Counted from the stretch's first letter, positions 1-8,603 are shown. The stretch is 17,998 nucleotides of DNA from RUG806 sp963624415 (GCA_963624415.1 CAVFPQ010000035.1:1-17998); one strand, 5' to 3'. Numbers and translations: made by a program. Notes: a model not told the origin generated them from the sequence alone.

Positions 1-501
1 GTTGTATACTGCTCGGTATGCGGCGAAAAGCTCTCTTCCGAAACCGTTATAATTGAAAAAATCCCAGAAATTAAGATTGATGTAACGGCAAATGAGCACC
101 TTGATCTTATAAACGGCATTCTTGTTATTGACAAGGCTACAACGTCAAAGGATATTCTCGATAATACAAACGCCACACAGATTGTAAATGCCGATGATAC
201 CGAAAATACCGACGGAGTTCTTAAAACCGAAATGAAAGCCAATGTCTTTACCGGTTCGGAGCTTACCGACAGTGTTGTTATGGCTCTTTTAGGCGATGTT
301 GAATGTGACGGCGATGTTGATGTTTCAGATGCTCGTCTTGCACTTAGAGCGGCTGTTAAGCTCGACACCCTTGTCGGTGCTCGTTTTGTTGCGGCGGATG
401 TTGATTTTGACAATGATATTTCCGTCAGCGACGCCAGAACAATACTCAGAATTGCCGTTAAGCTTGAAGAAGGCACGGACCTTATAATCAAGAAAAAGTA
501 A
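1..501 (+). CDS. C-terminal part of a secreted dockerin-bearing protein (partial at the window edge)
   Basis: The frame is open from base 1 to the TAA at 499-501, giving 166 visible residues with the N-terminus outside the window. Residues 1-20 (VYCSVCGEKLSSET...) resemble the CxxCG 'VCGEVLSSET' repeats seen at the ends of clostridial surface proteins. Roughly residues 35-95 are a short linker domain. Residues about 97-155 form a type I dockerin with two calcium-loop/helix repeats, GDVECDGDVDVSDARLALR and ADVDFDNDISVSDARTILR, each with the D-x-D-x-D...D spacing and a following LRxAVKL helix. By family knowledge a dockerin binds a cohesin on a scaffoldin, so the protein is probably secreted and tethered to a cellulosome or the cell surface. 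The catalytic or binding part is not visible. A strong hairpin terminator follows, so the gene does not belong to the next operon. The dockerin call is firm; the enzymatic role is unknown. Confidence 0.88.
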   Translation, partial: VVYCSVCGEKLSSETVIIEKIPEIKIDVTANEHLDLINGILVIDKATTSKDILDNTNATQIVNADDTENTDGVLKTEMKANVFTGSELTDSVVMALLGDVECDGDVDVSDARLALRAAVKLDTLVGARFVAADVDFDNDISVSDARTILRIAVKLEEGTDLIIKKK

Positions 502-537
502 TTCCTTATATCATTTGTTTTCTCCATTTCCCTGAAT

Positions 538-580
538 AAAGTGTCGGAGTGATGCGTAAAGTGTCGCTCCGACGCTTTTT
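538..580 (+). terminator. Rho-independent terminator of the dockerin gene
   Basis: AAAGTGTCGGAGTG (538-551) pairs with CGCTCCGACGCTTT (565-578) over 14 bp, including two U-G wobbles, around a 13-nt loop. The stem ends in CTTTTT. It lies 37 bp after the stop codon. Confidence 0.85.
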
Positions 581-679
581 AGGTTGTCGGTGATTATCAT
601 TATTTGAAATTATGTTAAATATGCACAATAAATTATGCGTTGAGTTGTTAAAAATCTACTGATTTTTCGTTTAAAAATA

Positions 680-708
680 TTGACTATCAGTCAGTTTCGC
701 GTTATAAT
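680..708 (+). promoter_or_regulatory. Promoter of the tetR-MMPL-lipoprotein operon
   Basis: TTGACT (680-685) and a perfect TATAAT (703-708) are separated by exactly 17 bp, so this is a near-consensus vegetative sigma promoter. Transcription should start near 715, about 50 bp before the regulator's ATG. It is interleaved with two palindromic operators. Confidence 0.85.
681..693. promoter_or_regulatory. TetR-type operator 1, overlapping the -35 box
   Basis: TGACTATCAGTCA is a 5+3+5 palindrome (TGACT/AGTCA). It shares its first bases with the -35 hexamer, so a bound repressor would block RNA polymerase. A second copy lies 40 bp downstream, centre to centre. Confidence 0.75.
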
Positions 709-720
709 GCGTTTGAAAAT

Positions 721-733
721 TGACTGACAGTCA
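721..733. promoter_or_regulatory. TetR-type operator 2, just after the likely transcription start
   Basis: TGACTGACAGTCA is the second copy of the TGACT-N3-AGTCA palindrome. It sits directly downstream of the expected +1. The 40-bp offset (about four helical turns) puts both sites on the same DNA face. Inference: negative autoregulation by the adjacent TetR protein. Confidence 0.75.
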
Positions 734-767
734 TTTTTTGATATGGATACTTCCCGGAGGTGGTTTT

Positions 768-1364
768 ATGGGCGTAAGCGAAAAAAAGCTTGCGAAAAAA
801 GTCAAGATGATCGATGCCGCCTATAATCTTTTTCTTGAAAAGGGCGTAAACATAACGGCTATTGACGATGTCGTAAAAAAGGCGGGTGTCGCAAAAGGCA
901 CGTTTTATCTCTACTTCAAAGATAAATATGACCTGCTCGATCAGATTGTCATTTCAAAAAGTGAGGCAATTGTTAAAAACGCCGTTAACGCGCTCAGAAT
1001 AAAGCGAGAGGAAACAGAAATGACTCCGGCGGCAGAACTGAATTTCTTCACCGATCGCATTATAGACTGCATGATGGAAAACAAGGAGCTTGCGGCACTC
1101 ATTCACAAAAATCTTTCCGCCTGCTTTGATGTGGTTTTAAGCGACGGCGGCTCGGCTATCAGGGAGGAGCTGAAGGAAATTGTCGAAATTATGATGACAA
1201 CGGGTATCAGCGAACACTCGGCTCTTATACACTTATATATGTTCACGGGTATGATAGGCTCGGCGTGCTTTGACGCTGTTGTAAAGGGCACACCGTTCTC
1301 GGTTGACGAGCTTCGACCCGAAATACATACAATGGTAAACAAACTTATGAAAGGAGATTCCTGA
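768..1364 (+). CDS. TetR/AcrR-family transcriptional regulator
   Basis: A 198-aa protein, normal for the family. Residues about 10-57 are the TetR N-terminal DNA-binding domain: the stretch from ITAIDDVVKKAG to VAKGTFYLYFKDK carries the helix-turn-helix and the family-typical G-T-F-Y-x-Y-F-K-D-K segment. The rest is an all-helical ligand/dimerisation domain with no recognisable ligand pocket. The ATG at 768 is chosen because GGAGG (756-760) lies 7 nt upstream; an upstream in-frame TTG at 720 falls at operator 2 and has no RBS. The gene is first in an operon: it ends at 1364 and the exporter starts at 1366. Such local regulators usually repress the adjacent efflux gene and are released by its substrate. 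Family assignment is firm; ligand unknown. Confidence 0.92.
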   Translation: MGVSEKKLAKKVKMIDAAYNLFLEKGVNITAIDDVVKKAGVAKGTFYLYFKDKYDLLDQIVISKSEAIVKNAVNALRIKREETEMTPAAELNFFTDRIIDCMMENKELAALIHKNLSACFDVVLSDGGSAIREELKEIVEIMMTTGISEHSALIHLYMFTGMIGSACFDAVVKGTPFSVDELRPEIHTMVNKLMKGDS

Positions 1365-1365
1365 T

Positions 1366-3594
1366 ATGATTCAGAAAATCGCGCGGCAGATTTCACGCCA
1401 TCCCAAAACGGTTATCTTAATAGCGACACTGCTGCTTATCCCTTCGATTATCGGCTATGTCGGCACAAAGATTAACTATGATATTCTTACGTATCTGCCC
1501 GAAAAACTCGATTCCGTCAAGGGTGAACGAATACTTGACGAAACCTTTAACGATGCCGCAATGGCAATTGTCATTGTAAAAGACGGCACTCAGCTTGAGG
1601 CACAGACACTTAAAAAAGATATGTCCGAAATAGAGGGCGTACAGCAGGTGCTGTGGGTTGACTCCCTTGCGGATATTTCAATCCCGGAGGAAATGCTCCC
1701 CGATGTGCTCAATTCCGTGTTCTATTCCGGTGACGGCTCGGCTACCATGATGATGGTGCAGTTCACGGAGGGCGGCTCGTCAGAAAGCACAATGAACGCA
1801 CTTCGTCAGATAAGAAAGGTAATGACAAAGAACTGCTATATGAGCGGTCTGTCCGCAATTACCCTCGATACAAAAGACCTTGCGGATGAACAGGCACCCA
1901 TTTATATAGCGATTGCCGTTGCTCTTGCGCTTATCGTTCTTATGGGTACCATGAATTCGTTCATTCTGCCTTTGGTTGTGCTTGTATCCCTCGGATACGC
2001 CATTATATACAATATGGGCACAAATATTATTTTCGGCAGCATTTCTTATATAACCCAGTGTATAGCCGCTATATTGCAGCTCGGTGTTACAATGGACTTC
2101 TCCGTTTTCCTTATAGACAGATTTGAGGAAGAAAAGAAACGCCATTCAACAAATGCCGAAGCAATGGAGAGCGCAATTCAGTACACATTCGTTTCTCTTA
2201 TGGGCTCGTCACTTACAACTGTATTCGGATTTCTGGCACTGTGCTTCATGCAGTTCACACTCGGCAAGGACATAGGCCTTGTTATGGCGAAGGGCGTATT
2301 TTTAGGACTTATAACAGTTGTAACCGTTCTGCCCGCATTCGTTCTGCTGTTCGACAGAATTATACACAAGACAGCAAAAAGAAGCCTTGTTCCGTCCTTC
2401 TCGGGGCTTAACGGATTTCTGCTCAAGCACAGAACGCTTGTCGGCATATTATTCGTACTGCTGTTTATTCCGGCTGTTATCTGCCAGAACAAAATGGAAG
2501 TCTATTACGACATGACACAGTCTCTGCCGCAGGACATGAGCTCCGTTGAATCACTCGCGAAGCTTAAAGAAGAGTTCAACATGGCAACAACGCATTTCGT
2601 TATTTTCGATGAAGACCTGTCAAGCGAAACCGTAAACTCCATGACAAAGGAAATTCAGAATATAGACGGCATAAACACCGTGCTGTCGCTCGATTCGATT
2701 CTCGGCAGTTCAATTCCCAAAGATGTTCTTCCCGATGAAATAAAGAGCATATGCGTAAAAGACGGCTATCAGCTTATGATGATAAACTCCGAATACTCAA
2801 CGGCTTCGGATGAACTGAATGCCCAGGTTGATACACTCAAAGAGGTTGTAACAAAGTATGACCCGAATGCTTATATAACGGGCGAGGGCGTGCTTACAAA
2901 AGACCTTATCGACGTAACAAACGATGACTTCGTTCTGACCGATATTCTTTCAACCGCTTCGATTTTCATTCTTATTGCGATAGTATTCAAATCAATCTCG
3001 GTTCCCGCAATTCTTGTTCTGTCGATTGAGCTTGCAATCATGCTCAACAAATCCTGCTCGTTCTGGTTCGGCAGTGTTGAACCGTTCATAGCTCCCACAA
3101 TCATAGGATGCGTACAGCTCGGCGCAACGGTTGACTACTCGCTTCTTATGGCGACACGATTCAAAGAAGAGCTTCAGCGAGGCAGAACAAAAGCCGAGGC
3201 AATCAAAATCACGGCGGACGAATGCTCAAAGTCAATCTTCCAGAGTGCGGCGGTATTCTTTGTTGCGACATTCGGTGTATATCTGACCTGCGATATTTCA
3301 ATAGTAAAGAGCATATGCCTCATGCTTGCGAGAGGTTCGCTTATCAGTGCTGTAATAATCATATGCTTCCTGCCGTCTGTATTAAGCCTGCTTGAAGGAA
3401 TTATCAACAAGACAACAATAGGCTGGCGTGTGGCAAGGAAATCGAAAAAGGCAATGGCGGCGGATGCTCCGATTGAAGCGGATGTGACACCCGTTGACGG
3501 CGAAATGACCGAAGAAAACAATGCGCCGCAGACCGATGCCGAACAAGAAGAAAATATAAACGATAACACAGATGAACAAAACGGAAAGGAATGA
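1366..3594 (+). CDS. MMPL/RND-superfamily membrane exporter
   Basis: A 742-aa polytopic membrane protein with the internal duplication of the RND/MMPL family. Each half has one TM helix (about 13-33 and 355-375), an extracytoplasmic domain (about 35-172 and 378-525) and a block of five TM helices (about 173-330 and 528-690). TM4 of each half carries the conserved ion-relay signature G-x-T-x-D-[FY]-S...RFxEE: D244-F245 in the first half and D590-Y591 in the second. A hydrophilic acidic tail follows residue 695. Family members are proton-driven exporters of lipids, drugs or hydrophobic compounds; the substrate here is unknown. AAAGGAG at 1350-1356 precedes the ATG by 9 nt. It is co-transcribed with tetR (1-bp gap) and its stop lies 5 bp before the lipoprotein start. 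It could be annotated as an 'antibiotic transporter', but that is not supported beyond family. Confidence 0.9.
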   Translation: MIQKIARQISRHPKTVILIATLLLIPSIIGYVGTKINYDILTYLPEKLDSVKGERILDETFNDAAMAIVIVKDGTQLEAQTLKKDMSEIEGVQQVLWVDSLADISIPEEMLPDVLNSVFYSGDGSATMMMVQFTEGGSSESTMNALRQIRKVMTKNCYMSGLSAITLDTKDLADEQAPIYIAIAVALALIVLMGTMNSFILPLVVLVSLGYAIIYNMGTNIIFGSISYITQCIAAILQLGVTMDFSVFLIDRFEEEKKRHSTNAEAMESAIQYTFVSLMGSSLTTVFGFLALCFMQFTLGKDIGLVMAKGVFLGLITVVTVLPAFVLLFDRIIHKTAKRSLVPSFSGLNGFLLKHRTLVGILFVLLFIPAVICQNKMEVYYDMTQSLPQDMSSVESLAKLKEEFNMATTHFVIFDEDLSSETVNSMTKEIQNIDGINTVLSLDSILGSSIPKDVLPDEIKSICVKDGYQLMMINSEYSTASDELNAQVDTLKEVVTKYDPNAYITGEGVLTKDLIDVTNDDFVLTDILSTASIFILIAIVFKSISVPAILVLSIELAIMLNKSCSFWFGSVEPFIAPTIIGCVQLGATVDYSLLMATRFKEELQRGRTKAEAIKITADECSKSIFQSAAVFFVATFGVYLTCDISIVKSICLMLARGSLISAVIIICFLPSVLSLLEGIINKTTIGWRVARKSKKAMAADAPIEADVTPVDGEMTEENNAPQTDAEQEENINDNTDEQNGKE

Positions 3595-3599
3595 TTTAT

Positions 3600-5339
3600 A
3601 TGACAGGCAAACGCAATTTTCTTAAGATAACAAGTCTTATTCTGGCACTTGCAATGATTTTCTCTCTGGCTTCCTGCACATCATCCGATGACAGCGAGGA
3701 GACAACAACCGAAGAAACATCCACAGCCGAACAGCACGACTATGACGGCACGGCAACAAATGTAACAAAAGCTGAAACGGTATATGTAAATCTTGACGCG
3801 AAGGGCAATAAGCTGAGCACCGTTGTATCGGATAAGCTTCACTCCGACCTGTCTCAGGTAAAGCTCTATGATAAGAGCGACCTTACGAATATAGTTAACG
3901 TAAAGGGTACGGAGCAGCCGATTATCGACGGCAATGATATTACATGGAACATAGAGTCCAATGACCTGTTTTACAGAGGATACACCGACAAGGAGCTGCC
4001 TCTTGAAATCTCCGCCAAATACTATTTTGAGGGCGAGGAGGTTGAGCCCGAAGCACTTGCCGGAAAGACAGGTAAGGTAAAAATCGAAATCACCGTTAAA
4101 AATACTCTCTATGAAGAGAAAGAGATAAACGGCACAACATACAAAATCTATAACCCCATGCTTGTTGTCGGCGGTCTTATCCTTCAGGAGGACAAGTTTA
4201 ATAATATAACGGCACAGAACGGCAGATTTATATCGGACGGTTCAAAGACGATTGTATTCTTTGCCGGTATGCCGGGCGTGAGCGATACATTGGGCATAGA
4301 CAGTCAGACACTTCAGAATATCGGTATAAGCGCACTCTCGGATATAAACCTCGGCGGTGTTTACACGATTGAAGCGGATGCTACGGACTGTTCTCTCGGC
4401 AATATGTACTTTGCCGCACTTCCGATTTCCGGTATAACAAAGACCTTCAAGCTTTCGGACGATATAGACTCAATTGCCGATTTGCTCGAAACTCTGTCGG
4501 AGCTTGCAAACGCTCTTAAAAATGTCGATACCGACAAAATAATATCGGCTCTGTCTGCGGACGGCGACAATCTTAATCAGCTGACTTCGGCTTTGTCCGA
4601 TGCCGCAAAGCTCTATGAGGACAACAAGGTGCTTGTTCAGACACTTTCCGATTTCTTGACGCAGGACAATATAAAGCTTGTTCAGAATGTTCTGAATGAC
4701 TTAAAGGGAATTGATACATCCGCTATTTCAAGCCTCGCAAATGACGAAAACCTGACAAAGCTCCTGAATGACCTTGCAAAGACCGATCTTTCAAAGTATG
4801 AGTCACTTCTTAAAAATCCGCTGTTCAAGGCGTTCTTCAGTGATATTTCGACACTCGCTTCCGATGCCGAGACACTTATCCCCACTGTTGAAAAGCTTGC
4901 GGACGCACTTAAAAATACGGATCTCGAAAAGCTTATATCCGATGTTCAGGCTCTTATGAGCGTATCCGATGAGCTGTCTTCTAAGCTTTCAACGGAAGAA
5001 AATCAGGCGGCGCTTGACAAGCTTCCCGATACGGTCAAAGAGGTTCAGAATATCGTATCGATAGTTGAAAACAATTCAGACTTAATCAATTCTCTTATGG
5101 AATTTGCCGGCAGTGACGATATCAAAAAGATAAGCTCTATTCTTGAAAATGCCGACACGGAAAATATCGAAAAGATAGCCGAAAATCTGGCGAATACATC
5201 GCTTGATGCCGAGACGGCAATTGCACTGTTCAAGGAAATGCTGTCATACGGTTCCGAGAATACAGTGTTCTCGATGGCTGCCGACGGCACAGAGACGAGC
5301 CTTATGTTTATTTTCAAGACTGCGGCAGTCAACAATTAA
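3600..5339 (+). CDS. Large helical lipoprotein, probable partner of the MMPL exporter
   Basis: A 579-aa predicted lipoprotein. Residues 1-25 are a signal peptide ending in the lipobox LASC, with the lipidated Cys at 26, followed by an acidic/Thr-rich linker (about 27-50). Residues about 55-270 look beta-rich (TVYVNLDAKGN, GKTGKVKIEITVKNTL). Residues about 280-560 are a long, almost entirely helical Leu/Asp-rich region with repeated segments such as LLETLSELANAL and VEKLADALKNTDLEKLI. There is no C-terminal membrane anchor. I recognise no enzyme motif. The ATG at 3600 is preferred because GGAAAGGA (3583-3590) lies 9 nt upstream; the in-frame ATG at 3591 abuts it. Similar lipoproteins next to clostridial MMPL genes are from memory. 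An accessory or adaptor role, comparable to the extracellular helical domain of YhgE/Pip-type proteins, is inference. A terminator follows. Confidence 0.75.
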   Translation: MTGKRNFLKITSLILALAMIFSLASCTSSDDSEETTTEETSTAEQHDYDGTATNVTKAETVYVNLDAKGNKLSTVVSDKLHSDLSQVKLYDKSDLTNIVNVKGTEQPIIDGNDITWNIESNDLFYRGYTDKELPLEISAKYYFEGEEVEPEALAGKTGKVKIEITVKNTLYEEKEINGTTYKIYNPMLVVGGLILQEDKFNNITAQNGRFISDGSKTIVFFAGMPGVSDTLGIDSQTLQNIGISALSDINLGGVYTIEADATDCSLGNMYFAALPISGITKTFKLSDDIDSIADLLETLSELANALKNVDTDKIISALSADGDNLNQLTSALSDAAKLYEDNKVLVQTLSDFLTQDNIKLVQNVLNDLKGIDTSAISSLANDENLTKLLNDLAKTDLSKYESLLKNPLFKAFFSDISTLASDAETLIPTVEKLADALKNTDLEKLISDVQALMSVSDELSSKLSTEENQAALDKLPDTVKEVQNIVSIVENNSDLINSLMEFAGSDDIKKISSILENADTENIEKIAENLANTSLDAETAIALFKEMLSYGSENTVFSMAADGTETSLMFIFKTAAVNN

Positions 5340-5377
5340 CAATCGATAAGGAACCGGTAGTGTTCCCGTAATAAAAT

Positions 5378-5420
5378 CGGAGCTGCTGCCCGTATTGGAC
5401 GGCGGCTCCGTTGTCTGTCT
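5378..5420 (+). terminator. Probable terminator of the tetR-MMPL-lipoprotein operon
   Basis: CGGAGCTGCTG (5378-5388) pairs with CGGCGGCTCCG (5400-5410) over 11 bp with two U-G wobbles. The following tract, TTGTCTGTCT, is only moderately U-rich. It lies 38 bp after the lipoprotein stop and before the opp promoter. Confidence 0.7.
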
Positions 5421-5506
5421 GACCTGCGACGGGTCCGGTGTCACAGATTGTTCACAATTTTTTCGGTATAGACATATGTTTATGGTAGTTATAACTAATA
5501 TTTCTA

Positions 5507-5535
5507 TTGAATTTTATGTAAAATTATGGTAGAAT
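5507..5535 (+). promoter_or_regulatory. Promoter of the opp operon
   Basis: TTGAAT (5507-5512), a 17-bp spacer and TAGAAT (5530-5535) preceded by TGG (extended -10) form a good vegetative promoter in an AT-rich stretch. The predicted leader is about 70 nt. No clear operator was seen. A small inverted repeat ATTGT-TC-ACAAT followed by T6 lies upstream at 5447-5464. Confidence 0.7.
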
Positions 5536-5613
5536 AACTCAGCGTAATTTTTTCATAATTTTCGGTATTTGCAAAATCGCGAAAACAGTTAAAAGCAAAA
5601 GGAGTTGGCACAT

Positions 5614-6531
5614 TTGGCAAAATACATCTTAAAGCGTGTCGCTATGGGGCTTCTCAGCATATTCATAGTCGCCACTCTTACATTCCTGCTTATGAATCTT
5701 GTTCCCGGCGGCCCGTTTGTCGCCGAAAAAAATATAAGTGCGGCGGCACAGGCGGCACTTGAAGAAAAGTACGGCCTCGACAAGCCTCTTTTTCAGCGTT
5801 ATCTCAACTATATGTCAAGTTTGCTGAAGGGCGATATGGGTGTGTCGCTCAGACAGAGAGGGCGTAATGTGTCTGATATTATCTTCTCAAAACTGCCCGT
5901 GTCAATGCGTCTTGCCGGTGTTGCCGTTGCGGTCGCTCTGATTGTGGGCATTCCGCTCGGATGTCTTTCCGCTTATAACAGAGGAAAATTCCTCGATAAT
6001 TTCATAATAGTTCTCGCCACCTGCGGCATTGCGATACCGAGCTTTATAACAAGCGTTATTCTGCTTTATACGTTCGGCAGTAAGCTTAATATTCTGCCTA
6101 CGGTCGGACTTAATGAGCTTAAATCGTATATTATGCCCGTTACGGCACTTGCGATTTATCCCACGGCATATATTACACGCCTTATGCGTTCAAGTCTTCT
6201 TGATGTTATAGGACAGGATTATATCCGCACGGCAAGAGCAAAGGGTGTCGGCAACTTCAGTGTCATGTTCAAGCATGCTTTAAGAAATGCCATTCTGCCC
6301 GTTGTTACATATGTCGGACCGATGCTTGCGGGACTTATGACCGGTTCTTTCATAGTCGAAAAGATTTTTACCATTCCCGGTCTCGGCAGAGAATTTGTGT
6401 CCGCCATTACAAACCGTGACTATACCATGATAATGGGAACGACAATTCTGCTTGCCACATTTATTATAGTCGCAAACGTGATAGTTGATATTCTGTATAA
6501 GATTATCGACCCCAGAATCAAGCTTAAGTAA
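5614..6531 (+). CDS. oppB: Oligopeptide/dipeptide ABC transporter permease, OppB/DppB type
   Basis: A 305-aa permease, the normal length for OppB/DppB (about 306). The N-terminus MAKYILKRVAMGLLSIFIVATLTF is TM1 and the family-typical LVPGGPF follows. A periplasmic loop carries the 'EKYGLDKPLFQRYLNY' segment. The cytoplasmic EAA loop that docks on the ATPase reads DYIRTARAKGVGNFSVMFKHALRNAILP, and the protein ends with IVDILYKIIDPRIKLK, all characteristic. It is one half of the membrane channel, paired with OppC. The start is TTG at 5614: AAAGGAG (5598-5604) lies 9 nt before it, whereas the in-frame TTG at 5605 directly abuts the RBS. First gene of the importer operon, 12 bp before oppC. Dpp, App or Nik specificity cannot be excluded from the permease alone. 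Confidence 0.9.
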   Translation: MAKYILKRVAMGLLSIFIVATLTFLLMNLVPGGPFVAEKNISAAAQAALEEKYGLDKPLFQRYLNYMSSLLKGDMGVSLRQRGRNVSDIIFSKLPVSMRLAGVAVAVALIVGIPLGCLSAYNRGKFLDNFIIVLATCGIAIPSFITSVILLYTFGSKLNILPTVGLNELKSYIMPVTALAIYPTAYITRLMRSSLLDVIGQDYIRTARAKGVGNFSVMFKHALRNAILPVVTYVGPMLAGLMTGSFIVEKIFTIPGLGREFVSAITNRDYTMIMGTTILLATFIIVANVIVDILYKIIDPRIKLK

Positions 6532-6543
6532 GGAGGCTCACAT

Positions 6544-7584
6544 ATGAAAAAAAATCCACTGAGCCTTCAGCTCAACGCCGATGATTTTACCCCCGCCACA
6601 CCGGAAGAAAAAGAAAGCCTTGTCGTAATGCGCAAGAGCGTCAACTTCTGGGCGGACGGCTTTCGCAGACTTCGTAAAAACAAGGTTGCAATGGTCAGTC
6701 TTGTTGTCGTTATAATCATAATGATATTCGCTTATGTCATGCCGTCATTCTGGCCCTACTCTTACGAGCAGCAGATAAGAGGCAGCGAAAATCTGTCCCC
6801 GTTTGAATACAGCGAAACGGAGCAGGCAAAGATTGATGCGGGCGAAAGCGTTTTTCCGCACATATGCGGCACCGACCGTCTTGGGCGTGACTTTGCCGTT
6901 CGTCTTATGATGGGCACAAGAATAAGCCTTACAGTCGGTCTTGTCTGTGCGGCACTTGTTCTTGTAGTCGGTGCGACATTCGGTGCAATCGCGGGATTTG
7001 CCGGCGGCTGGATCGACAATATCATGATGCGTATAACCGATATTCTTTATACGATACCCGATATTCTGCTTATAATCATTCTGTCCGTGGCATTTAAGGA
7101 CAGACTTAAAGAGCTTGCCACAAAGCCCGGCTTCGGCTGGATGCAGACGGTAGGGCCTAACCTTATAGCCATATTCGTTGTATTTGTTCTTCTTTACTGG
7201 GTCGGCATGGCTCGTATAACACGTTCACAGGTGCTGGTTCTCAAGGAGTCCGAATATGTTACGGCGGCAAGAGCGCTCGGTGCTTCAAAATCACGCATTA
7301 TAAAAAAGCATCTGCTTACAAACTGCATCGGCACGCTTATTGTTACAACCACACTTCAGATTCCTTCGGCGATTTTCACAGAGAGCTATTTAAGCTTTTT
7401 AGGTCTCGGCGTTTCCGCTCCCATGCCGTCTTTGGGTTCACTGGCGACGGATGCCGTAAAGGGTATGAACACATATCCGCATCTGCTGTTTTTGCCGGCT
7501 ATTATAATCAGCGTGACAATTCTTGTATTCAATCTTTTAGGCGACGGTCTGCGTGACGCGTTTGACCCGAAGCTTAAAAACTGA
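6544..7584 (+). CDS. oppC: Oligopeptide/dipeptide ABC transporter permease, OppC/DppC type
   Basis: A 346-aa permease, slightly longer than typical DppC because of a hydrophilic N-terminus (about 1-45, the OppC_N region). TM1 is about 48-70. The extracytoplasmic stretch contains the conserved HICGTDRLGRDFAVRLMMGTR motif, corresponding to the GTDxLGRDxxSRxxxGxR signature. The EAA loop reads EYVTAARALGASKSRIIKKHLLTNC, followed by 'FTESYLSFLGLGVSAPMPSLG', a hallmark of the family. It forms a heteromeric pore with OppB. The ATG at 6544 has GGAGG at 6532-6536, 7 nt upstream, partly on the oppB stop region. The next gene's RBS begins 1 bp after the stop, which indicates tight co-translation. Confidence 0.92.
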   Translation: MKKNPLSLQLNADDFTPATPEEKESLVVMRKSVNFWADGFRRLRKNKVAMVSLVVVIIIMIFAYVMPSFWPYSYEQQIRGSENLSPFEYSETEQAKIDAGESVFPHICGTDRLGRDFAVRLMMGTRISLTVGLVCAALVLVVGATFGAIAGFAGGWIDNIMMRITDILYTIPDILLIIILSVAFKDRLKELATKPGFGWMQTVGPNLIAIFVVFVLLYWVGMARITRSQVLVLKESEYVTAARALGASKSRIIKKHLLTNCIGTLIVTTTLQIPSAIFTESYLSFLGLGVSAPMPSLGSLATDAVKGMNTYPHLLFLPAIIISVTILVFNLLGDGLRDAFDPKLKN

Positions 7585-7598
7585 CGGAGGTGACGACA

Positions 7599-8603
7599 TT
7601 GAGTGAAAAACTGCTTGAAATAAAAGATGAACGGCTGTCGTTCTTTACCCCCGCAGGTGAAGTTAAGGCGCTTAACGGAGTTTCGCTTTCGATGGAGGAG
7701 GGCGAAGTTCTGGGTATAGTAGGTGAGTCCGGTTCGGGCAAATCCGTTACGGCTTATTCCATTATGGGACTTACGGCATATCCCGGACGACTTATCGGCG
7801 GCACAATCCGCTTTAACGGTCACGATATAGACAAGATGACCGAAAAGGAATTCCGCAAGATAAGAGGCAATGAGGTGTCTATAATTTTCCAGGACCCCAT
7901 GACAAGCCTTAACCCCGTATATACAATAGGCAATCAGATTTGTGAGGCAATTCTTCTTCATACCGACCTTACAAAAGAGCAGGCATATAAAAGAGCCCGT
8001 GAAATTATGGTTCTTGTCGGCATAAACGATCCCGATCGCCGCCTTAAACAGTATCCGCACGAGATGTCGGGCGGTATGCGTCAGAGAATTATGATAGCAA
8101 TGGCGCTTGCGTGTGAGCCGAAGCTTCTTATAGCGGATGAGCCCACAACGGCGCTTGATGTTACAATTCAGGCGCAGATACTTGAGCTTATGCAGGACCT
8201 TCGCAAAAAGCTCGGCATGAGCATTATAATGATCACGCACGACCTCGGTGTTGTTGCCGGTATGTGCGAAAAGATCGCTGTTATGTACGCCGGTCACATT
8301 GTAGAATACGGCACGGCGGACGAAATATTCTATGAGCCGAAGCATGAGTACACAAAGGGGCTTATGCGTTCGATTCCCCGTCTTAATGTTGACGAAAAAG
8401 AGAGGCTTGTGCCGATTGAAGGACAGCCGGTTGATCTTCTCAATCCTCCTGCGGGGTGTCCGTTTGCTCCGAGATGCGCTTCTTGTATGAAGATTTGCCT
8501 TCGTGAGATGCCTCCGAAAACGGAATTTTCGGACACACATTACAGCTGCTGCTGGTTAAGCAAGAAGGAAGAATACGAAAAGGGGGACGGCAAAGATGAG
8601 TGA
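7599..8603 (+). CDS. oppD: Peptide ABC transporter ATP-binding protein, OppD/DppD type
   Basis: A 334-aa ATPase. Walker A is GESGSGKS (about 42-49), the Q-loop lies in IIFQDPMTSLNP, the signature MSGGMRQR is about 156-163, Walker B is LLIADEPTTALDV (about 173-185) and the switch His is in MITHDLGVV. The C-terminal oligopeptide-transporter extension (about 245-330) has the GCPFAPRC...C...C cysteine cluster, which in DppD-like proteins coordinates an iron-sulfur cluster (family knowledge). It powers import together with OppF. The start is TTG at 7599: GGAGG (7586-7590) is 8 nt upstream, and the in-frame GTG at 7590 lies inside the RBS. The 3' end overlaps oppF by 8 bp. Confidence 0.93.
   Translation: MSEKLLEIKDERLSFFTPAGEVKALNGVSLSMEEGEVLGIVGESGSGKSVTAYSIMGLTAYPGRLIGGTIRFNGHDIDKMTEKEFRKIRGNEVSIIFQDPMTSLNPVYTIGNQICEAILLHTDLTKEQAYKRAREIMVLVGINDPDRRLKQYPHEMSGGMRQRIMIAMALACEPKLLIADEPTTALDVTIQAQILELMQDLRKKLGMSIIMITHDLGVVAGMCEKIAVMYAGHIVEYGTADEIFYEPKHEYTKGLMRSIPRLNVDEKERLVPIEGQPVDLLNPPAGCPFAPRCASCMKICLREMPPKTEFSDTHYSCCWLSKKEEYEKGDGKDE

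Noticed and set aside
650..667. AAAAATC-TACT-GATTTTT hairpin upstream of the tetR promoter
   Set aside because: The stem is seven pairs, mostly A:T, and a strong terminator already lies at 538-580. It is too weak to call a second one.
7386..8540. 384-aa open frame on the - strand across oppC and oppD
   Set aside because: It lies antisense to two strongly supported genes, is rich in His/Arg/Cys as expected of a mirrored frame, and has no RBS or recognisable domain.
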